This document shows, in pieces, positions 1 through 5,802 of a stretch of 7,374 nucleotides of DNA. Position 1 is the first letter of the stretch. The number at the start of each line of letters is the position of its first letter. The position numbers and the translations under genes are program-made. The notes under the pieces were generated by a model. It searched no databases and was not told the DNA's origin. It saw only the letters and a list, made by a program, of their open reading frames with translations. The DNA comes from Eubacterium sp. (GTDB taxonomy: Bacteria; Bacillota; Clostridia; Oscillospirales; Acutalibacteraceae): the NCBI GenBank assembly GCA_017543415.1, contig JAFYGD010000097.1:1-7374 (forward strand). The letters run 5' to 3'.

Positions 1-200
1 GTAAAAATACTGTTGCCGAATTCGTCTTTGCTGAGTACACTGTCTATTTTCTTTTTGATTTCAAGCGAAGGGTCAAGAGCTGCGTAGTACGCAAGCGAAG
101 CTTCGTCTGCATCAACCTCCCACCCCTGGCAGCAGCTGTCGGGACATGCGCCCGCAATACATTTGAAATCCTTATAAAAGCTCGGTTTTATAATCCTCAT
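1..200 (-). CDS. FliB-like flagellin lysine-N-methylase family protein, N-terminal part only
   Basis: This gene runs off the left edge; the 66 complete codons seen begin with ATG at 200 (MRIIKPSFYKDFKCIAGACP...). The start of the protein carries a cysteine cluster, C14, C19, C23 and C24, followed by Gln-Gly-Trp (25-27) and an acidic stretch. This is the recognisable beginning of the CxxCxxCC/FliB-type family, whose Salmonella member methylates lysines of flagellin; the cysteines probably bind a metal or Fe-S cluster. Clostridial members are commonly annotated as flagellin lysine-N-methylase, although the function is rarely tested. The start overlaps the end of the upstream CYTH gene by 29 bases in a different frame, so the two are probably translated from one message. 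The ribosome site is weak (GGGAA about 6 bases before the ATG). No flagellar gene is visible nearby, so the flagellin substrate is inferred from the family only. Confidence 0.75.
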   Translation of the reverse strand, partial: MRIIKPSFYKDFKCIAGACPDSCCQGWEVDADEASLAYYAALDPSLEIKKKIDSVLSKDEFGNSIF

Positions 201-909
201 ACTTTATTCCCGCAAGTTTATTATTCTTGTATCTTTTATCGTTGGTAACGTCCTTTATAACCTCTATTTCGGGCGGAAGCTCATACTTTTCGTCAATGCT
301 TTTCAGCTCAAGCTCAAGCGTTGCCCTGTCGTCCCAGAAATCGTAAATATCGAGTTCAAAAAACTGTCCTTTATATAAAAAGCAATATCTCTTTTTATTT
401 ATCGCGTGTTTTGTTTCATCACGTTTATCCAACAGCTTTTTATATTCATATTCACTTATTCTGTTTTCATATTCCTTTGAAACAGCAGGGTTTATTCTGA
501 TTTTTACGGTTTCAATATATCTGACGGTATCCCCTGTTTTTCTTTTGCGTATACGATGGCTTTCATTATCACCCTTCAGATAAACCTGTTCAATTTCGGA
601 TTCAACGCCTCCGTATTTTCTGAAAAAGCTGCTGTCGGGAAGCTTGATTAATAGCTTTATTTCGCACTCTATGCCTTTAAACAAGTAATCTATTTCCTCT
701 GTAAGCTTTTCTGTGCTTCTGACACAGCGGAGATGAGGATGAGCGCACCACCGACGGGAGGCATTTTCACTATATGGATGAACTAAAAAGGCTGCGTCAT
801 AACTAACCATTGTTTCAATATCAGCCTTAAAGTCGGAATTGAAAACGGTAATTTCACAGCCTTGATATGAATATTGAATTTCTGAATCGGTAATAACTGC
901 AATATTCAT
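172..909 (-). CDS. CYTH / triphosphate tunnel metalloenzyme-like protein with a degenerate ATPase-like N-terminus
   Basis: A 245-residue protein. Residues about 80-235 fit the CYTH (triphosphate tunnel) fold. There is an ExExK signature at 81-85 (E81, E83, K85), a basic RIRKR strand (R119, R121, R123), ETVKI (133-137), EYENRIS (146-152), KKRY (172-175), ELDIY (185-189) and LELELKS (198-204). The residues expected to hold the triphosphate and its metal are therefore present, and a tripolyphosphatase-like or related activity is plausible; the substrate is unknown. Residues 1-79 lack a Walker A motif. Residues 54-63 (W-x-x-HPHLR-x-V) nevertheless resemble the end of the AAA ATPase domain fused to CYTH in many bacteria, which suggests a shrunken remnant. 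The ATG shares one base with the murC stop (TAATG), so translation is probably coupled. Only a weak purine-rich site (AAAGAGA) precedes it. Confidence 0.75.
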   Translation of the reverse strand: MNIAVITDSEIQYSYQGCEITVFNSDFKADIETMVSYDAAFLVHPYSENASRRWCAHPHLRCVRSTEKLTEEIDYLFKGIECEIKLLIKLPDSSFFRKYGGVESEIEQVYLKGDNESHRIRKRKTGDTVRYIETVKIRINPAVSKEYENRISEYEYKKLLDKRDETKHAINKKRYCFLYKGQFFELDIYDFWDDRATLELELKSIDEKYELPPEIEVIKDVTNDKRYKNNKLAGIKYEDYKTELL

Positions 910-2297
910 TATATATTCTCTTTTTTACTCATTTTTTCGCACATCATACGTGCAACCTTATAAACGTCTCCGCAGCCAAGAGTGATAACAAGGTCGCCCT
1001 CCTCTACGTTATCGCAGACGTAATCACATATTTCCTCAAAGGTATCAAGCTGAACAGCTCCGTCAATCTTTGAGCTTAAATCGGTAGCTTTAATGCCGAT
1101 AGTGTTAACCTCGCGCGAACCCATAATTGCGCTGATAACGCATTTATCTGCAATGGCAAGCACCTTTGCAAAATCGTCAAGAAGCTTTGCGGTACGGCTG
1201 AAGGTAAACGGCTGATGAACAGCCCAGACGCGCTTGTATCCCATCTTCTTAGCCGCTTCAAGCGTAACCTTGAGTTCAGCGGGATGATGAGCGTAATCGT
1301 CCGCAAATGTAACTCCGCAGTAGGTTCCGAGCAGCTCAAAGCGCCTGCCGGCACCGCCGAATTTGCTTAAGCCCTCACATATTTTTTCAACGTCCGCACC
1401 GCTTTCATACGAAGCGGCGAAAGCGCAAAGAGAATTGAGAACGTTATGCTCGCCGGGTACGGAAAGCCTTATATGAGCAATGTATTCGCCGTTGTGAACA
1501 ACATCGTATTCGGTATGGAAACCGTCTGCAAAAACAACGTTTTCAGCTATCCAGTCGTTATCCTTTCCTCTGCCGACTGAAATCATTTTTTTGCCTTCAA
1601 GGCCTTTAAGGGTGTCAACGGTGTTGGCGTCGTCGCCGTTATATATAACAGTCTTGGTTGTAAGCTCTGCGAACTTCCTGAACGACTTTTTTATATTATC
1701 AAGATTTCCGAAGAAATCAAGGTGGTCCTCGTCAACGTTTAAAAGAACGCAGATATCGGGATTCATTGAAAGGAAGGTATTATTAAACTCACAGCTTTCG
1801 CATACGAAGTTTTCGCTTTTGCCGAATCTTCCGTAAGCGTTGATTGCAGGCAGCTTGCCGCCGATAACGGCAGAAGGGTCAAGCCCCGCTTCAAGAAGCA
1901 CCTGGGTAATCATTGAGGTAGTTGTGGTTTTACCGTGAGTACCGCAAACGCCTATGCAGTTTGTAAAAAGCCTGCTTAAAAAGCCGAGAGCTTCCGCACG
2001 CTCAAAGGTTGGGAAATTAGCCTTTGCGTATTCAAGCTCCTCGTTACCCTTAAGAATAGCATTAGTATAAATAACAAGGTCGGTATCGTCGGCAATATTC
2101 TCCTTAACCTGACCGAGGTAAACCTTCGCTCCTTCACGTTCAATTCTTCTGAAGGTTTCGGTATCGTTATTGTCCGAGCCTGAAACCTCATAACCGAGTG
2201 AAAGCATAATCTCGGCAACCGGGCACATACCCGAACCGCCGATTCCTATAAAATGAAGCTTTTTTGCTTTCTTAATAAGTTCGTCTATATTATTCAA
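909..2297 (-). CDS. murC: UDP-N-acetylmuramate--L-alanine ligase MurC
   Basis: Cytoplasmic ATP-dependent ligase that adds L-alanine to UDP-N-acetylmuramate, the first peptide step of peptidoglycan precursor synthesis. The 462 residues are normal length for MurC. The N-terminal UDP-binding Rossmann domain has GIGGSGM (18-24). The central ATPase domain has the Mur P-loop GTHGKTTTT (119-127), a glutamate-rich CESCEFN stretch (166-172) and NVDEDHLDFF (187-196). The C-terminal domain shows GEHNVLN (282-288), GRRFE (317-321), the MurC-typical DDYAHHP (333-339) and HQPFTFSRT (361-369). The start is TTG at 2297, placed 7 bases after a perfect AGGAGG; the first internal ATG is Met24, inside the Rossmann motif, so it cannot be the true start. 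It is the first gene of a minus-strand run that continues into the CYTH and FliB-like genes. Confidence 0.97.
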   Translation of the reverse strand: MNNIDELIKKAKKLHFIGIGGSGMCPVAEIMLSLGYEVSGSDNNDTETFRRIEREGAKVYLGQVKENIADDTDLVIYTNAILKGNEELEYAKANFPTFERAEALGFLSRLFTNCIGVCGTHGKTTTTSMITQVLLEAGLDPSAVIGGKLPAINAYGRFGKSENFVCESCEFNNTFLSMNPDICVLLNVDEDHLDFFGNLDNIKKSFRKFAELTTKTVIYNGDDANTVDTLKGLEGKKMISVGRGKDNDWIAENVVFADGFHTEYDVVHNGEYIAHIRLSVPGEHNVLNSLCAFAASYESGADVEKICEGLSKFGGAGRRFELLGTYCGVTFADDYAHHPAELKVTLEAAKKMGYKRVWAVHQPFTFSRTAKLLDDFAKVLAIADKCVISAIMGSREVNTIGIKATDLSSKIDGAVQLDTFEEICDYVCDNVEEGDLVITLGCGDVYKVARMMCEKMSKKENI

Positions 2298-2304
2298 GGA
2301 AAAT

Positions 2305-2310
2305 CCTCCT
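2305..2310 (-). promoter_or_regulatory. Ribosome binding site that fixes the murC TTG start
   Basis: The minus strand reads AGGAGG, 7 bases upstream of TTG at 2297. It is a full match to the anti-Shine-Dalgarno sequence and makes the non-ATG start secure. Confidence 0.9.
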
Positions 2311-2328
2311 GTAATTTCAATTCAATAT

Positions 2329-2357
2329 ATTATACATCATATGAACTCAAAAATAAA
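2329..2357 (-). promoter_or_regulatory. Candidate housekeeping promoter for murC
   Basis: The minus strand has a perfect -10 box TATAAT (complement of 2329-2334). With a 17-base spacer the -35 position is TTTATT (complement of 2352-2357), only a 3/6 match to TTGACA. The -10 box lies 31 bases before the TTG start, leaving room for a short leader carrying the AGGAGG site. The prediction rests mostly on the -10 box. Confidence 0.5.
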
Positions 2358-2386
2358 CACTTTTTTAAATTAATTCTCATAAAATG
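2356..2386 (+). promoter_or_regulatory. Candidate sigma-K promoter for dpaAB
   Basis: On the plus strand, AACA (2356-2359) is followed after 17 bases by TCATAAAATG (2377-2386). This fits the sigma-K consensus as I know it (mACm, 16-17 bases, gCATAnnnTA) except at the leading G and the last A. The Bacillus subtilis spoVF (dpaAB) operon is known to be transcribed by sigma-K in the mother cell, so a promoter of this type is expected here. The -10-like element ends 42 bases before the preferred dpaA start. The consensus is short and AT-rich, so chance matches are possible. Confidence 0.5.
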
Positions 2387-2414
2387 GAAAAGGCAGAGCA
2401 TGCCGATTAAACCG

Positions 2415-2422
2415 AAGAGGTG
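2415..2422 (+). promoter_or_regulatory. Ribosome binding site of dpaA
   Basis: AAGAGGTG, 6 bases before TTG at 2429. A GTG in the same frame at 2420 lies inside this purine-rich site, so the site argues for the TTG as the true start and against the GTG. Confidence 0.75.
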
Positions 2423-2428
2423 TTTATT

Positions 2429-3148
2429 TTGAATAAAAGGTTTATTACCCCCGACCTTACTGACGGAAGAATTGTTTATGCAGCCGATTATCTTGAACAA
2501 AGCGGCTGTGAAAGGGTTGAACAGCTACGCAACGCAGATTTCGTTTTGCTCGGTGTTAATCCTAAAGCGCGGTTTTTTGAATATTCACTGCCGATATTTG
2601 CAGGAAACGTTGAAAAAACGGGCGTTTTTGACTATACGAAGGACGAAGCATTTGCAACTCAAAACGCATATTTTACCGCTGAAGGCGCAGTTGCATCGGC
2701 AATTGCCGAAAGCAAAATAAGCCTGATAAATTCAAAAGTACTGATTATAGGCTACGGAAGAATCGGCAAAGCGCTGCACCGCTGTCTTTCCGTATTTACA
2801 AACAATATCACTGTTTGCGTAAGAAAGCCCGAAGCTGCAACGCTTGCGCGTTGTAACGGCGCAGATGTTATGACTTTTGAAGAACTTAAATACAAAAGTG
2901 ATTTTGAATATATTTTCAACACGGTACCCCACCCCGTACTTTCTCAAACCGAGCTTAAGTCTTTCAATAAAAGTGTATTACTTATTGAGCTTGCCTCATT
3001 TCCCGGCGGGATTGACAGGCATTTTGCAGAGCATTACAGCTTAAAGCTCCTTGTGCTGCGCGGGGTACCGTCAATGTATTCTCCCGTAAGTGCGGGAATA
3101 ACAGTAGGAAAAACCGTTGAAAGAATGATAAAGGAGGTTATCGTTTGA
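2429..3148 (+). CDS. dpaA: Dipicolinate synthase subunit A (SpoVFA)
   Basis: With DpaB this forms dipicolinate synthase, which oxidises the DapA product (4-hydroxy-tetrahydrodipicolinate) to dipicolinic acid, the calcium-chelating compound of the spore core. It should act in the mother cell. Counting from the TTG, 239 residues are seen: a short N-terminal region, a segment ending YFTAEGAVASAI (81-92) that matches the family's T-x-EG-x-x-x-x-AI, then an NAD(P) Rossmann motif IIGYGRIGKAL (106-116). After that come NTVPHPVL (164-171), LIELASFPGGID (185-196) and a C-terminal GVPSMYSPVSAG (212-223), aligning with the family's LPG-x-x-AP-x-TAG. The B. subtilis protein is about 297 residues, so the N-terminal part is trimmed here. 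A GTG at 2420 would add three residues but overlaps the ribosome site. The gene overlaps dpaB by 3 bases. Confidence 0.93.
   Translation: MNKRFITPDLTDGRIVYAADYLEQSGCERVEQLRNADFVLLGVNPKARFFEYSLPIFAGNVEKTGVFDYTKDEAFATQNAYFTAEGAVASAIAESKISLINSKVLIIGYGRIGKALHRCLSVFTNNITVCVRKPEAATLARCNGADVMTFEELKYKSDFEYIFNTVPHPVLSQTELKSFNKSVLLIELASFPGGIDRHFAEHYSLKLLVLRGVPSMYSPVSAGITVGKTVERMIKEVIV
3131..3138 (+). promoter_or_regulatory. Ribosome binding site of dpaB, inside the end of dpaA
   Basis: AAGGAGGT, 6 bases before TTG at 3145. The near-perfect site and spacing support the TTG start, and its place within dpaA codons suggests coupled translation of the two subunits. Confidence 0.9.
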
Positions 3149-3708
3149 AAATAGGATATTGCCTGACGGGCTCGTTTTGTACCTTTTCAAAAAGTATCAA
3201 AACTCTTAAAGACCTTGTAAATGCAGGTCATACTGTTACGCCCGTTATGAGCGAAAACGCATATTCAACCGACACCCGTTTCGGCACAGCGGAGAATTTT
3301 TGCAGACAGCTTGAAGAAATAACCGGTAACGGAATAATTCGCACTATAGCAAGCGCTGAACCTATAGGACCGAAAAGGCTTTTTGACGTTCTTTGCGTTG
3401 TACCCTGTACGGGCAACACGCTTGCAAAGCTTTCCTCGGGTATTGCCGACACATCGGTAACAATGGCGGTTAAATCACATCTGCGCAATTCAAGGCCCGT
3501 TGTAGTAGGCGTTTCAACAAATGACGCGCTCGGCGCGGCAGCTAAAAACATAGGCGCTTTGATGAACTGCAAAAACTACTATTTTGTACCATTTACAATG
3601 GACGACTGCATTAACAAGCCGCGCTCAATGGTCTGCGATTTTTCAAAGGTGCTTCAGACTGTAGAAGGCGCTTACAAAGGCATTGAACCTGTACAAAAAA
3701 TATTTTGA
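3145..3708 (+). CDS. dpaB: Dipicolinate synthase subunit B (SpoVFB), flavoprotein family
   Basis: Second subunit of dipicolinate synthase, partner of DpaA. The 187 residues are slightly shorter than the B. subtilis protein (about 200). The N-terminus (MKIGYCLTGSFCT) matches the family's IG-x-x-x-TGS-x-CT, followed by STDTRFG (41-47), EPIGPKRLFD (72-81), the flavoprotein-type PCTGNTLAKL (87-96), IADTSVTMAVKSHLRN (100-115), RPVVVGVSTNDALG (117-130) and a C-terminal YYFVPFTMDD...KPRSMV (145-163). These blocks align almost without gaps to SpoVFB as I remember it. The start is TTG at 3145, overlapping the dpaA stop (TTGA); the first ATG comes only at residue 35, after the conserved N-terminus. No convincing terminator follows the gene. 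Confidence 0.95.
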   Translation: MKIGYCLTGSFCTFSKSIKTLKDLVNAGHTVTPVMSENAYSTDTRFGTAENFCRQLEEITGNGIIRTIASAEPIGPKRLFDVLCVVPCTGNTLAKLSSGIADTSVTMAVKSHLRNSRPVVVGVSTNDALGAAAKNIGALMNCKNYYFVPFTMDDCINKPRSMVCDFSKVLQTVEGAYKGIEPVQKIF

Positions 3709-3715
3709 TTATATA

Positions 3716-3744
3716 TTGACATAGTTATTGAAAAATTATATATT
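3716..3744 (+). promoter_or_regulatory. Promoter of the potABCD operon, near consensus
   Basis: A perfect -35 TTGACA (3716-3721), a 17-base spacer and -10 TATATT (3739-3744, 5/6) form a strong housekeeping-type promoter starting 8 bases after the dpaB stop. Transcription would begin near 3750, giving a leader of about 65 bases before potA. It lets polyamine uptake be expressed independently of the sporulation genes upstream. Confidence 0.75.
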
Positions 3745-3751
3745 TAATATA

Positions 3752-3769
3752 TTAATTGTAATCAATTAA
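3752..3769 (+). repeat. Perfect inverted repeat at the predicted pot transcription start (candidate operator)
   Basis: TTAATTG (3752-3758), a 4-base spacer TAAT, then CAATTAA (3763-3769): 7-base arms with no mismatch, starting about 7 bases after the predicted -10 box. The position is typical of a repressor operator. The arms are AT-rich, so as RNA the hairpin would be weak, which makes a DNA site more likely than an attenuator. No regulator gene is present in the window. Confidence 0.5.
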
Positions 3770-3801
3770 AATCGGGGAGAGGCATTTGCCTTGTATCAAA
3801 G

Positions 3802-3810
3802 AAGGAAGTG
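3802..3810 (+). promoter_or_regulatory. Ribosome binding site of potA
   Basis: AAGGAAGTG, with its AAGGA core 9 bases before TTG at 3816. The codon just before the TTG is an in-frame TAG (3813-3815), so no upstream start is possible. Confidence 0.8.
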
Positions 3811-3815
3811 CATAG

Positions 3816-4958
3816 TTGAAAAAGAAGATTATTGATTTAAGGAATTTAACAGTTAGCTACGGCGACAATACCGTGCTTGAAAATTTGGATTTATTTATTT
3901 ACGAAAAAGAGTTTATAACGCTGCTTGGTCCCTCGGGCTGTGGTAAAACCACTACCCTTCGCGCTATTGCGGGCTTTCTTAAGCCTGACAGCGGAGATAT
4001 TATTTTTGAGGGCAAAAGGATAAACGACCTTCCCGCTCACAAGCGCAAGGTTAACACTATCTTTCAGCGTTATGCTCTTTTTTCTCATTTAAACGTGTAT
4101 GAAAACATTGCCTTCGGTCCGAAGCTTCAGAAGGCTTCTAAAGAAGAGGTAAGGAAAACCGTTGCAAAAATGCTTGAGCTCGTTAACCTCAAGGGCTTTG
4201 AAAAGCGTGAAATTGACAGCCTTTCGGGCGGTCAGCAGCAAAGGGTTGCAATAGCAAGGGCGCTTGCAAACAAGCCCCACGTTCTTCTTCTTGACGAGCC
4301 GCTCGGCGCGCTTGACCTCAAACTGAGGAAGGATATGCAGCGCGAGCTTAAAAACATTCAGCAGGAACTCGGCATTACCTTTATTTACGTAACGCACGAC
4401 CAAGAGGAAGCCCTTTCAATGAGCGATACCGTTGTTGTAATGGACAAGGGTAAAATTCAGCAAATCGGCTCCCCCGAGGACATATATAACGAGCCCGTAA
4501 ACGCCTTTGTTGCAGACTTTATCGGCGAATCAAACATTGTTGACGCAATAATGCTTGAGGACTTCAGCGTTACCTTCGGCGGCGTAAAGTTCAAATGTCT
4601 TGACAGCGGCTTTGAAAAGAACGAGTTTGTCGAAGCCGTTATACGCCCCGAGGATATTAAGATTGTTGAGCCCGGTTCAGCTGCTTCGCTGACGGGTAAA
4701 ATTACAAGCGTTACTTTTAAAGGCGTTCACTTTGAGGTTCTCGTTGATGTTGACGGCTTTATCTGGATGATTCAGACAACACAGGAAGGACTTAAGGTTG
4801 ACGAAACGATAGGTATGTATATTGAGCCTGACGCTATTCATATTATGAAGCGCAGCGAGTATTCGGGCGAATTCGGCGACTATTCCTCATTCTCCGATGA
4901 AATGGACCATATTTCGGACGCGGACTATGACTGGGACGAGGAAAAAGACGGTGAATAG
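3816..4958 (+). CDS. potA: Spermidine/putrescine ABC transporter ATP-binding protein PotA
   Basis: Cytoplasmic ATPase that powers polyamine import through PotB and PotC. The 380 residues carry a complete ABC domain: Walker [10 protein letters not shown] (38-46), Q-loop glutamine Q84 in TIFQRYALF, signature LSGGQQQR (136-143), Walker B VLLLDEP (156-162) with the D-loop (LGALD), and the switch histidine H194 in THDQEEA. The [21 protein letters not shown] stretch (81-101) is typical of PotA. A TOBE-type regulatory domain follows (about 240-345). The last 30 residues form an acidic tail with 13 Asp/Glu, beyond the usual end of the family. The start must be TTG at 3816: an in-frame TAG immediately precedes it and the next Met is residue 174. 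It begins the operon and overlaps potB by 8 bases. Confidence 0.95.
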   Translation: MKKKIIDLRNLTVSYGDNTVLENLDLFIYEKEFITLLGPSGCGKTTTLRAIAGFLKPDSGDIIFEGKRINDLPAHKRKVNTIFQRYALFSHLNVYENIAFGPKLQKASKEEVRKTVAKMLELVNLKGFEKREIDSLSGGQQQRVAIARALANKPHVLLLDEPLGALDLKLRKDMQRELKNIQQELGITFIYVTHDQEEALSMSDTVVVMDKGKIQQIGSPEDIYNEPVNAFVADFIGESNIVDAIMLEDFSVTFGGVKFKCLDSGFEKNEFVEAVIRPEDIKIVEPGSAASLTGKITSVTFKGVHFEVLVDVDGFIWMIQTTQEGLKVDETIGMYIEPDAIHIMKRSEYSGEFGDYSSFSDEMDHISDADYDWDEEKDGE

Positions 4959-5802
4959 AAGCTTTGCAAAGAGGCTGCTTGACAAGCCGTATTTCTTATG
5001 GTCGGCACTCTTTATTATTGCACCGCTTATAATGGTTGCATTTTACGCGTTTACCGATAAAAGCGGAGCCTTTTCATTAAATTCCTTCAGTCAGATAATT
5101 GACTATCTCCCCACAATTTTACTTTCTATTCTTTACGGTCTTGTTGCAACCGTAATCTGCATAATACTCGGCTATCCGTTTGCGTATCTCCTTTCAAAGC
5201 ATACTAAAAGGACGCAAAGAACGATAGTTCTTCTTGTTATGCTTCCGATGTGGATGAACTTTCTTATCCGCACCTATTCGCTTATGACTATCCTCGGCGA
5301 TACGGGAGTTCTCAACGGACTGTTTTCGGCTCTGGGCTTACTTAAAACCGTTGACGGTGAAGCTGTTCCGCTTCATATGATTAACACTCCGGGAGCGGTA
5401 ATACTCGGTATGGTTTACAACTTTTTACCCTATATGATTCTGCCGATATATTCCGTACTTTCAAAGGTTGACAATTCGCTGCTTGAAGCTGCGCAGGACC
5501 TCGGTTCAAGCAAGCTTCATACAATACGCAGAATTGTTCTTCCCCTTTCCCTGCCCGGCTTGCTTTCGGGTATAACTATGGTATTTGTTCCCTGCGTTTC
5601 AACCTTCTATATTACGCAGAAGCTCGGCGGCGGACAGATAGTTTTAATAGGCGACGTTATTGAAAGCCAGTTCCAGAGCGCAAACAACTACAATTTAGGC
5701 GCGGCTTTAAGCTTCGTTTTAATGATACTCATTTTCATTTGCCTCGGCATTGTAAATTACTTTGACGACGGCAAGGAAGGCGACGGAGGTGTTGTTATAT
5801 GA
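4951..5802 (+). CDS. potB: Spermidine/putrescine ABC transporter permease PotB
   Basis: Inner permease subunit pairing with PotC to form the polyamine channel. With the GTG at 4951 it has 283 residues and about six membrane helices (roughly 15-33, 56-80, 91-113, 147-170, 202-220, 250-269). Between helices 4 and 5 lies the EAA loop that contacts Pot[21 protein letters not shown] (179-198). [15 protein letters not shown] (97-111) is characteristic of PotB. The GTG is preferred because GAGG lies 9 bases upstream and the sequence from it ([17 protein letters not shown]) looks like a permease N-terminus. An ATG in the same frame at 4897 would add 18 residues encoded inside the PotA tail, without a ribosome site. 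It overlaps potA by 8 bases and potC by 4 (ATGA). Confidence 0.93.
   Translation: MNRSFAKRLLDKPYFLWSALFIIAPLIMVAFYAFTDKSGAFSLNSFSQIIDYLPTILLSILYGLVATVICIILGYPFAYLLSKHTKRTQRTIVLLVMLPMWMNFLIRTYSLMTILGDTGVLNGLFSALGLLKTVDGEAVPLHMINTPGAVILGMVYNFLPYMILPIYSVLSKVDNSLLEAAQDLGSSKLHTIRRIVLPLSLPGLLSGITMVFVPCVSTFYITQKLGGGQIVLIGDVIESQFQSANNYNLGAALSFVLMILIFICLGIVNYFDDGKEGDGGVVI

Noticed and set aside
1076..1354. Open frame of 92 codons on the minus strand inside murC, in another frame
   Set aside because: It lies wholly within a well-conserved murC and shows no recognisable protein features or ribosome site.
2392..2404. GGCA-GAGCA-TGCC inverted repeat between the dpaA promoter and its ribosome site
   Set aside because: Arms of 4 bp are too short to separate from chance.
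2420..2428. GTG start for dpaA adding three residues
   Set aside because: The GTG is part of the AAGAGGTG ribosome site; TTG at 2429 has the right spacing.
3228..3572. Open frame of 114 codons antisense to dpaB
   Set aside because: It is a by-product of dpaB codon use; the sense protein is clearly real and the antisense product shows no recognisable features.
3779..3792. Small hairpin (AGGC, ATTT loop, GCCT) in the potA leader as a terminator or riboswitch
   Set aside because: The stem is only 4-5 bp and no U-run follows; I recognise no riboswitch core in the short leader.
4089..4403. Open frame of 104 codons antisense to potA
   Set aside because: It covers the conserved ABC signature and Walker B region of PotA; no independent sign of coding.
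4897..4950. An upstream ATG that would extend PotB by 18 residues into potA
   Set aside because: No ribosome site precedes it, the added residues do not resemble a permease N-terminus, and GTG at 4951 has GAGG 9 bases upstream.
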